Both the position numbers and the translations under genes were made by a program. Positions 11,470 to 23,731 of a DNA stretch of 64,000 bases are shown here, in pieces. Below the pieces are notes generated by a model. That model ran no database searches. It was given only the letters and a program-made list of their open reading frames with translations, and had not been told where the DNA came from. The stretch spans positions 1 through 64,000 of the forward strand of contig NMRA01000117.1 of assembly GCA_002633005.1 (NCBI GenBank), written 5' to 3'. The stretch comes from Phoronis australis (taxonomy: Eukaryota; Phoronida; Phoronidae). Numbering within the stretch: position 1 is the first letter of the stretch; the number at the start of each line of letters is the position of its first letter.

Positions 11470-12165
11470 TTAAAGTTTACTAAGTTAAATGTATACTTGA
11501 ACCGGATTTTAGAAATACATTTAAAGAAAAAAAACATACAAGACAGTGTAGTCGTATATTGCTCTGAAAAGGGGAGATAGTATTTTGGAATGATAAAATA
11601 GCCTTACATTGCTATTAAATTATGCATTTGTGACCACCTGTTTGTAAATTTTTCTATTTGAAAATTTTTTGAATAAATATATTTTTCACAGGAGTAATAA
11701 CTGTTAATTTCTTTCATTAATATAATTAAATTTGGAGGTTTACCATTGAGACGTTGCTTATATAAATGGAACTTGCAAAAGACACAAGATTAAATTTTGA
11801 ATTGGCTGCCTTCTACATCTGTTTCCTAAGAAAACTGAGAGTACATTTGTACCCAGCGAGATAATGGGTTTTTTTCTAACTCAATCTTCAACATTGTTCC
11901 GAAAATTTTGAACAACATCACATTGCCAGTATAAGTGAAGCAAAGTCTCAGTTTCACTCTTACAAAAGGTACACAAGGGGGAGTTACTGATCCCAATTTT
12001 GACAAGATAAGAGTTACAGCTGACTATACTATGTGACAGTCTAAATTGAAACCAACGAAGTTTTACATCAGGTGTTACCCTGTGAATCTTAGTAAAAAGT
12101 CCACAATCTCAAAAATTCGAGTCCCCCATGCCCCCATATTTAGGCTGAGTGCGCGCATGGAAATT

Positions 12166-12884
12166 CAGTAGTGATTGAACGTCTGATCTTCAATGACAAT
12201 AGACTTGGGGGGTAAACATCTAAGTGCCTAGACAACGGACAAATTCCAAAAAACAACAATAACAGAATCAATTAGGGTATATTCTCATCAATATAGCAGT
12301 GGAAAACTGAAAATTTTATTTTATCTTTTTCATGAACAATATACAGCACCAAAGTCACACTTTAACATTTCTGAATTTCTGAAGTGCAACAACTATTGCA
12401 CAATTGATAGCACTCAAAACAATCAGAAGCCGTAGAAAAATGAAACACGACGAGCCAATAATTAAAGGTCCCTGTGCTTAGCGGACCAGCTAGCCTTGGT
12501 ACAGAGCTGTACAAATAAAATATATACCTGCGAAACATCAATAGCCGAAATACCCCAGGGCAAAATCTGCCCAGAGTGACCCCACACTATTTTTGATATC
12601 CTTGGTCCCCCAAATAATGACTCAGCCCAGACAGAACACAAGTACAGTGCAGAAAAGATATGTTGCTGGTGACTACAAGGACATAGTGTATAGTAAAGCA
12701 TGGATTGAGTTCAGTGCCCGAATAAATCCTCGAAGTGTCTGGGTCTGAGTTTAGCTCCGCCGCTACCTACGTGTCAAGGCGGTCAGAGGCTGTGCTCCCA
12801 GACTTGCTGCGAACGGAGCAACACACAAGTGGTACCTAGCTATTTTAGACACCTACATTCCCTGTGGCCCACCATATAGCATAT
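12166..12884. other. Intergenic, nothing recognised
   Basis: No coding exon or RNA gene supported. Confidence 0.4.
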
Positions 12885-12931
12885 AGGCAGATTTAGGGGG
12901 GACCCACCTTGGCTGCCGAAAAAAAATAAAA

Positions 12932-13203
12932 CAGCGAGTTTGCAAGAAATTCGCAGTCAAAGCACAAAAATGTTCCCAAAAAGCCCCCACATACCTCGCA
13001 GTTTGACGGTTCGAGGTCAAGGACGGTACGGAAATTGCCGATTTGTCACATAGTCACGATATAACTCTACACTTAGTCGTCCATCCGTAACTCAACGGTA
13101 ATGCCGTACCATACTTGACCTCGAACCGTCAAAGTGTGAGGTATGAGGGGCCTTTTTGGGAACATTTTTGTGCTTTGACTGCGAATTTCTTGCGAACTCG
13201 CTG
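12932..13203. mobile_element. 272-bp foldback MITE with about 105-bp arms
   Basis: The left arm (12932 to about 13041) and the right arm (about 13099-13203) are inverse copies with few differences around a loop of some 60 bases. The outermost bases are CAGCGAGTT. No clear target duplication was seen. It may sit inside an older element: a GGCAGATTTAGGGGG-like sequence near 12891 and its inverse (ending AGATCCGCCACTG, near 13497-13509) flank it. Confidence 0.75.
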
Positions 13204-13509
13204 GAGCAGGACACTGTCTGTGAATGGTATAAAAAAGAACAATTGCTCATGGTTTGAACCAGTTTTGTGTAAATTTATTTAAGTTATGTGTTTGATATGG
13301 ACGGCTGAATCGAAGCACCCGTGGAATTTCTAGTCTCGAGTGTCATACCTTGTAGTATTATATGTAGTGTACCATTGGGAACGATCAGAAGCTGAGGACG
13401 CTTGTGCTACAGCGTACAGCCTACAATCCGAGCTTTGCGCGATTGTTTACGAGATAAAATGTTGCCTTGTTGGGCCCCCTGGCTTTATGATATTCTAGAT
13501 CCGCCACTG

Positions 13510-15210
13510 CCAACCTTGGCATGGGTCTGCATTATTTCCGCGTTTTGTATTGTTATAGAAGAAGATGGAATTTTGCGGAAGATTCGAAATACTATGACTG
13601 AAAGAAACATACAATACAAACCATCAAGCGTGAACCACTCTGCTCACAACAAAGACCTTACACACTGTTAGTTAACTTCCGTTTTCCATGTGAGACATTA
13701 TCGTTTGTTGCACAGAAACTAACAGTTATGAAAACTCTGTTTTTGCTATATGATTGGAGTAGTAGTGTTTAAAACTAAAAAATTATGAACACTAAAATAT
13801 AATTTATGCAGTTTTGGAAACTTTAAAGTCTACAGTAGTATATTAAAATAAATAAGTTTCTTACTAAGATTTTTAGTTTTAATCAATCTAGGCCACTGCT
13901 CAGAAAGTTCCTGTAGTTAACAGGGTCAAGTTGGAAATAATGTACGTGTTCGTTGTTTTCTAATTATTCATTGCAGTTTCCATGACGTTCTTATCGTATG
14001 TAAGTTTCTAGGTGTATTGTTATTTGTTGAGGAATTGATATGTTTCTTTTTACAAATTTCGATGGTGTTTTGATGTGTTGTATGTAGGTTATGTGCTCAA
14101 TCGCTCTTGCACACTAATACCGTAGCACTGCACTTTCACAGTAGGACTACAACTTACAACCACTGAACAACCTACCGTCAGAACAGGACCAGAACAGTTG
14201 GCCCATAACAGCCTACTGTACTATAGACAGTGGCACGTCCTATCTTGTAAGTTGGACACCACAGAACAATTTATACATGTCTGGATTGTGATTCTAGGTT
14301 AAAAATTGAAGAAATTATGACTGTTTGACAGCTACATCCAGTTATTCGAGTATTGCTTTATGAAGTTATGTGTCATTTCCAATGTAGATGAACACCTTGG
14401 GAGACAGCAAAGAATCTTGCAGTCAATTGAGCAATCCTTCATGGTCAATAAAATTGAGGGAGCTGTATACCCACACTATAGACAGGTCTCTCGTGTGTGC
14501 TGCCACCTCTCGACATGGCTGGCAGATCCCTAACCTCCCCGTAAGCCTCCATACTTTTCCATTTGACCTCGAGCCCATTGACTCTAATGAAGTTCAGTCT
14601 TCAATTTGATAATGCCACAGCAGACTACGTGTATTTCTTCAAGCTGGGAAAATTTGAATAATTAAAGACCTTCTAAGTTGTCCCTCTTATGCTGAAACGT
14701 ACTTATAGCAACATGACTTTGATGGTTTAGTCATTATGAGCCGGAATTTGCTGAAAGGCTCATAGAGTATGGCAGGTTGATTACCATCTGTGTCACCTAC
14801 TCTGTTCCAGTTCAGACAGTGGTTCTACAGACATTACACTGAGGACTAGGGCAATAACAAGTGCTTATCAGGAACTAAATAGGAAGTGATGCTTGTTCCT
14901 GTACTGTTTGTGTCAGCACTTGTTTGATCAATGCTGCTATAACTCTGTCATCTCACCTTGTGTCATAGACTTGATTTAGACATATCATAGCTCAATACAG
15001 GGTGCATCTGATGAGCGTGATTTTGCATAAAATCAGTACAGGTAAACTGTCAAAGTGTTGACAACTAATTTGATCATATGTTGATGCTTATTCTTATAGA
15101 TCAACCGTGTGTGAGGACGATACAACGTCAATTAACAATAGAGATTTTCAAGACAAGACAATGTGTGACAATGCGTCATTCCATTTTGAAATAAACCAAA
15201 GTTAAACCTG
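13510..15210. other. Intergenic, nothing recognised
   Basis: AT-rich. The short ORFs at 13402-13671 and 14388-14609 have no family features. Confidence 0.4.
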
Positions 15211-15504
15211 CATTTCACTCTATTTAGTTGGTTAAAAAACGGAAATCGAATCATGCCTTCTGTGCTCATCAAATTGGTTTCACATGTGATATTCCTGACC
15301 AGTTCAAGTCACAGGTACAGCATCAGTATACCCGTGATCGATGATGTACCCCACGATCGGCACCTTTACAATTTTATTTGAATGAATGAGTATTTTGTGA
15401 TCTTACCTGTTAGACTGAGTTCCATTGAAGTGTCGGTCACAAACAGTTTAAACTGCGCAAGTTGAAACAGACGACTGGGAAGTTTCCAACTTGCAAATTC
15501 GGCG
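15211..15504 (+). repeat. Direct duplication, copy 1 (294 bp)
   Basis: Nearly identical to 15673-15966 at a constant offset of 462; I see only a G/A difference. It ends exactly at a single N (15505). Near-identity plus the N suggests either a very recent duplication or two alleles placed in tandem by the assembler. Confidence 0.9.
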
Positions 15505-15505
15505 N

Positions 15506-15675
15506 AAATTTTTTACTGCCCAACCAAATAACATTAGTTTTGGAAAAAATTACTCTCAAACCAGACATATCTGCAAATCTACTCAAAACTTCCATAATAG
15601 CTTCCAAACTACGCCTTGAACCATCTAAGAAAAACGTTGTGTCATCAGCATACTGAGTAAGTATAAATTCCTCAT
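15506..15675 (-). pseudogene. LINE reverse transcriptase fragment (YADD box)
   Basis: The minus strand translates without a stop for about 55 residues: EEFILTQYADDTTFF, then a conserved-looking run to SGLRVIFSKTNVIWLG. YADD is the metal-binding motif of the RT palm, and the SGLxxxxxKT ... WLG context is that of L1/Tx1-type non-LTR elements. Only this stretch remains. It sits between an N (15505) and the second copy of a duplicated segment, so it is a fragment or marks a presence/absence difference between alleles. Confidence 0.8.
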
Positions 15676-15966
15676 TTCACTCTATTTAGTTGGTTAAAAA
15701 ACGGAAGTCGAATCATGCCTTCTGTGCTCATCAAATTGGTTTCACATGTGATATTCCTGACCAGTTCAAGTCACAGGTACAGCATCAGTATACCCGTGAT
15801 CGATGATGTACCCCACGATCGGCACCTTTACAATTTTATTTGAATGAATGAGTATTTTGTGATCTTACCTGTTAGACTGAGTTCCATTGAAGTGTCGGTC
15901 ACAAACAGTTTAAACTGCGCAAGTTGAAACAGACGACTGGGAAGTTTCCAACTTGCAAATTCGGCG
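15673..15966 (+). repeat. Direct duplication, copy 2 (294 bp)
   Basis: Second copy of 15211-15504, running straight into ordinary flanking sequence. Confidence 0.9.
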
Positions 15967-18900
15967 ATATGAATTGTACATTTAATAGCAATAGAAACTC
16001 CTAAATATAATTTAAATAAATTTACAACTTCCAAAGACGTGCTTTCACTAACGTTGAGTTGTGATGTGTTGATATTGAATACACTTTTTGTGAGCCTAGT
16101 GAGTTGTCTGCTATCACTTATAAAATTTTAGTCTCTTCTAGTGATTTTCTATTTATAGTTGACACCATTTAAAAGCCCAGGAAAATGGGCTTTTTTACAT
16201 TGAGTAAGCTTATCTAGATATACTAACTTTTAGTATTTGCCAAGATATTACTTATCTGTTCATTATTGTAAAAACGGCTTGATAGATTTTGATAAAATGA
16301 CACGAGGGGTTATGCTTGAGATGCACAGGCACCAGTTGATTATAGAAGATTGGACTAATGTAGCCCCTCCCCCCCTCCCGTTGGCCATTTTAGTTTTTGT
16401 AATTGTCAAAACATCTCAATTGATTTTGTTAAAACGTTTTGTTTAGTAAGCGTATCCATAACTTCAATTGCTCTTGGTCTCACTTAAACATTTTTATCCA
16501 GGTTAAACTAATGTCTATAGAGTACTAATTCTAACTAAGACAAAATGTAATTTGATTTCGTTGTTAGTTTTTCAATGTTTTCAAATTACTGCTGGTCAGG
16601 AGATGCCGTTAAATTGTTTTTTAATCAAGTTTTCCCCAGACTATTCCCCTGTAAATAAAAATAAACATCACTATGTATCTTCTCAAATATAGTTAAGAGA
16701 GGAGACAACCTATCTTTAAGTTAAGTAAAACAACCATTAGTTTGGGGCTTAATTAGTTTCTGTTTCATGTTCTTAACCTGTGGTTCATTAGCCCCTCCTC
16801 AGGCTGGGGCCACTGATGGTTTCCACCAATAACGTAAAGTTACAGGTGATTTAGTTAAATGGACACCAAACCCTGTTTGTTTGATGCCAAAGCTGATTCC
16901 ATCACTGTCTGTTATGAAATTAGTATTTCCTGGAATGATGGCGGCATTGTTTTGCCAAAACTCAGTTGTCAGTGTGTCTCAAAGTAGATTAAGTTATCCG
17001 TCAACTCACCTGAAGCTTGGGTTGTTTCAAACTTGAATTTAACTTTTCTGAGATTCTACTGTTATTTTGCACAAAAGCAATTGCCAAAATTGACATTTTT
17101 TCAAATTTTTTTAAGGCCAGTAAATTTTCTGCGAGTAATGGAAACTGAACCAAATGTTGTTCTATGACATCTACGAAGTACAAGCAATTTAATAATAATT
17201 TTCTTTTTTGTTGAGAAATTTGACAAAATGAAATTAAGCTTGTCTGCTATGCTGTTTGCTGTATTATTGTAGTATCCATTTTTAAAGCAGCACAGGTTGT
17301 CTGTCAGTGTAGTTATAGGACCAGATTGTATTATTACGGTAAAGTATTTGACTGTGTACATGCCAGTAGTTCTTAATATGTCAGTCTTTCCAAGAGATAT
17401 ACTTGTACATCTTGTTGGTATTTTAGAAGTTACTCAAAATGGCCTTTACGTTTAGAGTGGCTGGTGTTTTCCCTTCTAAAAGCTTATGCCGTAAATGTTC
17501 TTCAGTTTAGGACACATTATGGCGGATGGGGGAAATTTCATTCTGAATGAAAGAAACTTTTTGGTAAAATTCACGTTTTCTAGCATGGTATGTATGGCAA
17601 AGCTATTACCAAACAGCATTTGGTAAAATTTTCGAGCGTTTGCAAGAATGTGGTACAACTCTGAAAAATAGAAACATGGCAACTTGAGCAATTATTTTTG
17701 TCAAATTGAAGATTCTTTAGTGTTGTTTCAGGTTTTTAAAGCTAGTACCGGGGGTATTAACCTTCTGTCAAATGCCAAGGTCTCAACTTTTTCCTGCCTT
17801 AGTCTAGAAGTGCCTTCAATGGTTGGGACATTTGAGGGATATATTTCTTGTCAAGAGAATGTGTCTGACAGTGATTTTCATACAAATCCGACTGCTGCTG
17901 CCTGTGCTTGAAGTCGTATTTTTGTTTTTGTGCCTGTATCAATTCCTACCAAGTTCTTTAAGCAGCTATTAATCAACACCTTCAGTTGAAAATCATGTTT
18001 TATTCCACAGTCTGTTACTTCTTGTTCTTTATCCAGATTAGAATTGTGATCTCTATAGGATTGAGAAGAATTGACAAATCCTTATTCTTCAAACCAGGTA
18101 CTAAATGTGACTGGAATTCCAGGCAATTTATTGTCACCAATTGTAATCACAAGTACATCTGTGAAGAAGGTAGATGTTTTTAACACCTGGGCATGGTTTG
18201 TGGCTTTTTAAAAATGATCGTCCTGTAGTTTGGTTGGGGCTTTCCTATTAACGTTAACTTTTGGACGGATCCTTTTTGCCATGCCACTGTAAATACCAGG
18301 TGATTGGGTGAAACTTCATGAAATTTAACAAATGTTATTCTACCACTACCCCTTGTCTTTTGTAGTTTAAGTATTTTGGTTCTGATTTTGGCATCCGCCT
18401 TTCTGTCTACTATTTGAAGAATAGTGAAATTTGGGAAATGTGTTTCCAGTGACATGAACTTTTGGACAGTTGTTTTCATTGTTGGGCAGTTGCGACTACT
18501 TCTATTGTTTTGTGTTTGCCTATATTTTTACCTAGTTACATAAAGGATGTACAACCTGCAATGTGGCTGTGGCAGACAAGATTTTATCTGAAATACTACA
18601 CCATTGTTTCACCTATTTTGGACTGTTCTAACTGTCTGTATGCCTTCTAATTCCAATTTGTTTTAGTATTAACTATTCACTTTTGGTATCTTCCTCTCTG
18701 TCTGCCGAACGTCATGACAAATCAAGATGAGCATGACTGGCATTGACTATTGGACATTTCCGACTACTGCAGTGGCCCCTAGTGATAATTTTAGTTTTCT
18801 CTTGTGGCAATCTTATTGTCAATCAGGATTCTTTTTTTTGTTAATTTTTGATGACTAACAAAGCACCAACTCAATTTTACCTTCACTATTGTTGCTCACA

Positions 18901-21075
18901 CTAGTACGTGTGCACGTTTAAAAATGACATCCCTTATATCATTGCTATTTGCATTGGTCATGGTGGATGTATATCAATGATTTATGTTGCTCTTGTCTAT
19001 CATGGTAAGGTTAAGTTTAAGACATATTTTTGAATAATCGTGCTTATAACTTGTGCGAGGAAAAAGTATAGCTACTGTTATCATTAAGACGTCTGTCTCA
19101 ACTTACCTACTTCCTTACCGTAGTTTTTATTGGTTCACAGATGACCTCATGTCTGGCATCCCGTGATTTACCGTACTCAGTGTTCTCTTGACCCTTTCAG
19201 TTACTCAGCAAAGAGATTATCAATTCTGTCAGTGTAAGATGTGCATAGGAACTTGGCTAATTAATGGTATGTTTTTGTTTTTCAAATCAGTCAACTTTTA
19301 AAACTGTATGAAGTGGTCGAAACACCGACCAGTTCTGTGATCTCAGATTCACAGTATGAGGTTGTCATTGACAAAAACATCCTGTTTTCATGGAAACCAA
19401 TTTTCTATTTTCATATAATTTGCATTTTTGCTGTTCTTGACTTTTATTGTGTTTGCTCAATACCTTCATCGCTGTCTAACCTTGTGGATGAATTTAAGCA
19501 AAATATAGCGATTATCGTCTTATCAAATGTTGGAGTAGACGTGAGTAGTGGTACACCCTTTTGCTGAAATATTAGGTACAGTAATCACTGTTGAAATATT
19601 AGGTACAGTAATCACTATTTTTTGCTTTGTGGAAATAAGTCAAAATTGTTTTATTGAGTTTGATGAAATGTCTTACTTCTAATGATGGTGAAAAATTAGA
19701 AACTGTGACAAAGTTTGGTTTGATTGCAGTTACTCCGGCTTTTCCCCACTGGGTGTTTGTTCCTTCCCTACCAGGTAGACGCAATACACGCACAAAAACG
19801 CGCAATCAAACAAGTCTTCCCGAGATATCAGTCATCATACAGTACAAACGAACCATAAAATCGCATCAATTTTACTCATGAGATTCTTGCATGTACGGTC
19901 ATTTGCCAAACTATTATATGAATCTTAAAAATATGGAATGTGTCAAAAAACCTAGTCACTAGGTTTCGCACTACTCTTGCTGTCCATAAGGGTAGTTTTA
20001 TCTCGGTTCTCGCTGTGGTATCCATATTCTGGAGACTGAATTTTTACTTATAAGTGGTTTTAAAATGAGTAACCTTGTTACTTCTTCACTGGAGCTCTTC
20101 CACAACTTGTGGAGTTGAGCTCTGCACTTGCATAGTGCTTCTGCATTCTGCAGTTTCTCAGGTACTTCTGTAGCTGTGTTGGGATTTTTGCCTGGTTGGC
20201 CCATTACCAATGGATTTTGACGTATCTTTTTTTCTCCCTTTAGTGTTTGTTGTTCGTGAGGCACCCATGTGGGCACCACGTATAAACGTTTTTCATGATT
20301 TGCTTTTGTTTCTAGGTGAAAACCCAAGGTTCCCTCCACTCAGATCTTGTTAGCGGACAAACACTTTAGTGCAGGCTGGAAAATACATGTGCGGTTATCT
20401 ATCAATGTTGGACTATCTGGAGGTAAGGTCATGTTGTATTTTACATGTTGTCAAGTTGGTTGGAGGCTGGAATTTTGATTCAAATATATATTGAATAAAT
20501 CATTAAGTCCACAACGCTGCTTGCCCATGGTAGTGTATCTTGCCCTAGAGTGTATCGCCCACAGAAAGCCGAGTATTCAAATTTCACAGCTGACACACCT
20601 TGTGACGTAACAGAAATGATTGCTCAACACATGTTTAGGTTTCGTACAAAATGATAGGAGTTCAGGCTGTTGACTTTTTTATCAAAATGGTGGTGTTCAA
20701 GGTGTTGGTTATTTGCTTTTTACGCCCCTCCGCATACATTTGTGTGGTAACATATCACCAACATCCCTGCTACTGTAACTTCAAAACCTCTGAAATTATA
20801 TTTATGAAATTTACCAGATTTGATTCAAGGAAGCTGACGGTACTGATGCGACTAATGCTGTTCCCCCTAGTGGTAATTTTATCTTCTAAGTTAACTTTAC
20901 AAATATTCATAAACTTTCATAAACAGGTTTCTATTATGAATATGAAGACATCTTCCCATTTTCAAATGGATTCTATGTAATCTGTCATGATCCGTAGTGG
21001 CCATTTTTGTTATTTTATATCCTATATTTTGGCGTCTGCCTCTCTATTTGCTGAATTACTTGAATGATTGTTATG
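15967..21075. repeat. Intergenic with old degenerate repeats
   Basis: Recurring phrases such as CCCCTAGTGGyAATTTTA (18775, 20865), GGCATCCGCCTTTCT or GGCGTCTGCCTCTC (18388, 21041) and TTTGATGAAAT or TTCATGAAATTT (16290, 18315, 19660) turn up in roughly the same order. This suggests decayed copies of one repeat with a unit of one to two hundred bases. No gene recognised; the many short ORFs differ in frame and lack motifs. Confidence 0.4.
19563..19616 (+). repeat. 27-bp tandem duplication
   Basis: Two adjacent copies of a 27-mer (19563-19589 and 19590-19616) differing by one base. Confidence 0.9.
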
Positions 21076-21099
21076 TAAAATATTGTTATACCACAATAT

Positions 21100-21246
21100 T
21101 AGCGCCAAATGGCAGATACAACCGTGTAATAACCCATAAAGTAATCTCACTAGTGAGATAACGATTTGGCGGGAAACCGAGGACGGAGTCGAACCCGGGA
21201 CCTTGAGTTTGCTGGTCGCCGACCTTAACCACTACACCACGTAGCG
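21100..21246 (-). mobile_element. tRNA-derived SINE (minus)
   Basis: The minus strand from 21246 reads a tRNA-like head with strong box A (TGGTGTAGTGG) and perfect box B (GGTTCGACTCC, 21186-21196). The T stem does not pair well, so it is not a functional tRNA. The tail contains the 16-bp palindrome ATCTCACTAGTGAGAT and a sequence near 21105-21120 that partly inverts the one at 21161-21172. Confidence 0.65.
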
Positions 21247-21787
21247 GCTGATGTCATCAAAAGTGAAAATAGAATACTTAAATGAGCACGCGCAATAATC
21301 GCACGTTCAACAAAGCGCATTGTACTGTACGTATACGCTACGAAAAATAAGACACATAATTTCCATAAAAATGACATCTTAATTCAATGAAATATTTCTC
21401 TCATGTCCTCTTACTTGTAAATCACCGATCTCCAGTTTGAATGCGGGTATCGTGTCGTCAGGATCTTTGGCTTGAGAATTATATTCAGTTACCAGTGGTA
21501 ACCTACTTTAGCAGACGATAATTTCCCGGTCAAAGCTTAGCGTGAAAAAACGTGTTTTAAGCTATAATAGTTGGTAAACCTTAATTTATAAATTCAGTTT
21601 ATTTCTATTATATTTAAGTTTTCAATTGGTTTTGAGTAAAAGCATTATTTGACAAAAATAGCCCGGCTTTTCTTAAAAGGTCACGACCTCCGACCCCGGG
21701 CCTCTGACCTAGAAAGTAGTTACAAAGCCGTGGAGAGTCAGAAAAGGTAAATCGATTCATTGCAATGTTTCTCGTTTAGTATGTGGT

Positions 21788-21960
21788 ATAAATAGATTAT
21801 TACATGTTCTCAGCCGTTATCCCCCTTATCTAGAGCCCTCGTGGATTTTGGAGAGTTATCACCCTCGGGGCTAACGCCCCTCGGGCGATAATTCTCAAAA
21901 ATCCACTCGGGCTCTAGATAACGAGGGATAACGACTTCGCCATGTAATAATCTATATTTA
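21788..21960. mobile_element. 173-bp near-complete foldback MITE
   Basis: The whole segment is an imperfect palindrome with arms of about 85 bp. The ends are TAAATAGATTATTACATG (left) and its inverse with one inserted TA (right). Inner motifs such as CTAGAGCCC and TTATCnCCCTCG appear inverted. It would form a long hairpin. Confidence 0.75.
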
Positions 21961-23476
21961 TGTAGTTGATATGTAATTACCAATTGTTATTGTTTTTTTG
22001 CATTGTATTTTACTCCTATTTTAGCCATTAGGTGTCACTTTAAGATCAAAGTGTTCCTCCAGATGTTTAGATGCAACATTTGAGGTTACACTGCCAGAAA
22101 CAGAACAGTTACAGTGAAAACTATCTACAAAGTTTTGGTACCATAGAGAGTTTCGTGAGGTTTTCTTAGCAGTATTTGACACCAGTATACTGTGAATAAC
22201 ATTACTAAATATAGGGGTCCCTCTTCAAAATGGCTGCCGAGAACCAGTTTTCACTGAATAACGGCAACCAATATAATGTTTAGTGCTCACTGCTGAGCCA
22301 GTTTTTGAAACCTACGTAACTTAGGTGTGGTGCTGTTTTGATAATGGTAGATTAGCATGATGAAAAGTGAAAAATACCAGGCTTGCCTTGTTGCGCAAGT
22401 GCTGAACTCCAACAGGCAACATTTTTAAATCCCATGGACTATTCCAAACTTGGTGCAAGTGAACCAAACTCGTTAATGTGGTGAGTCCAAACAGGCCATG
22501 AAAAAAAACGCTGAGGTGGTACAAGTTGTAGCACGCATTATTGGTGCCTTAACCCAAATTGCAACATCTCTTTGCTAATCTGGTGATAACTGTTTCTGGG
22601 GTATCTTGTTGTTAGTGTAGGGCATAAAATTGAGCAACCTCTTGTAAGTTCCATGTGATCGTGTGAAAGCAGAACTAAATTACTATCTGTTCAATGGTTT
22701 CTCACCTCCTGATGTAAACGATCTGTGTCAATCATTTAATAGCATTTATCTTATCTATTGTCATTTACCTAAGGGATAATTTTGTATTAACCCCATGGAG
22801 TTGTGTTGTAATTGCTCCTTTGTTTTCTGAAATCCACACACCCCTCTACCAACTCACCCCCCTCTGTCTTAATTGTGTTTCCATGGAAATGCCATGACAT
22901 CATTGAGGCATTTTGACCACAACTTGTACATATGCTACTAGTCTGGTGTTTGTATTAGTTGTGTGTGGTGCAAGTCTGTGGACGGCTGTACAGAAGTAGG
23001 TTCACCCTATTCTAGCTTTGTATGAGTTTTGGAATTAACATAATGATTGGTTTCCTTATCCGCTGGATTCTGCGTATGGCGAAATATGCTTGAAAGACAT
23101 GTCAAAATATGGAAAGAATTGCTGCTCGAGTGACAAATGAGATAGTTGTCCGAGTCAAAATAGAGCAACATATCGCAGTTTTGCTGCGCAAAATAACAAC
23201 TTGCTAAATCCACTGTTTGACAATTATTAGAAGTTTGTAACAGTTCCACTTCAAATATGTATCACCTCTCTTAGAGCTTGGGAAAACCTTCACTGTATTC
23301 TTTAGCATCTTTGGATCTAAATGGCAAATGTCAGTGACTTCATGCTTCAACTATATGTATCCATCCTGGTATGAACCTGTTTAATCAACGATTATTGGAA
23401 TTTACGCAATTTTCTTTTGAGTGCTACGTATTACTGGTGTTGGTGGGCTCAAGAATCCAGCAAAGAACTAAGCCAA
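21961..23476. other. Intergenic, nothing recognised
   Basis: No coding exon, RNA gene or structured repeat supported. Confidence 0.4.
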
Positions 23477-23731
23477 ATATTATGACTGTGATACTCAATT
23501 CTTGTGATTTTCTATGCATGCCAACCATATTATGACTGTGATACTCAATTCTTGTGATTTTCTATGCATGTCAACCATATTATGACTGTGATACTCAATT
23601 CTTGTGATTTTCTATGCATGTCAACCATATTATGACTGTGATACTCAATTCTTGTGATTTTCTATGCATGCCAACCATATTATGACTGTGATACTCAATT
23701 CTTGTGATTTTCTATGCATGCCAACCATATT
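23477..23731 (+). repeat. 50-bp tandem repeat, 5 copies
   Basis: The unit begins ATATTATGACTGTGATACTC and repeats every 50 bases (starts at 23477, 23527, 23577, 23627, 23677). Copies are almost identical, differing at a C/T near the unit end, so the expansion is young. Confidence 0.95.

Larger units (their letters stand above)
10269..11473 (+). mobile_element. Kolobok-like DNA transposon (TTAA, THAP)
   Basis: The element spans 10273-11469 and is flanked by TTAA (10269-10272 and 11470-11473). It has inverted ends of 158 bp each (10273-10430 and 11312-11469), over 90% alike by eye, starting AGGCGAAG. The interior encodes an N-terminal THAP zinc finger. TTAA target duplication plus a THAP-bearing transposase is the known combination of the Kolobok superfamily; P elements also carry THAP but make 8-bp duplications. 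A 373-N gap hides the rest. If the gap length is true, the copy is too short for a full transposase and is an internal deletion derivative. Confidence 0.75.
10174..12090 (-). mobile_element. 5'-truncated LINE with 15-bp target duplication
   Basis: The 15-mer TACCCTGTGAATCTT occurs at 10174-10188 and 12076-12090. A T run follows the left copy, which is the poly-A tail of a minus-strand retroelement. The 5' end of the insert (about 12075-11890, minus) translates as the C-terminal end of a LINE reverse transcriptase: LRWFQFRLSHSIV, then a C-x2-C ... H ... C cluster (CTFC ... LLHLYWQC), with one frameshift. Without the inner element the insert is about 0.69 kb. It is a dead, 5'-truncated copy made by target-primed insertion. 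Confidence 0.8.
9985..12165. repeat. Foldback repeat split by later insertions
   Basis: The outer ends are inverted copies: CATGCGCGCACCCA near 9987 and its inverse near 12150-12162, each followed inward by a G/C homopolymer-rich stretch. The pre-insertion sequence reads across 10110-10188 into 12091-12165, and a related uninterrupted copy lies at about 53640-53810. The insertion at 10189-12075 splits it. It starts about 100 bases upstream of the F-box ATG, so it lies in or near that promoter. Confidence 0.6.

Noticed and set aside
21178-21246. Functional tRNA gene on minus
   Set aside because: Boxes A and B are good but the T and acceptor stems do not pair; better read as a SINE head.
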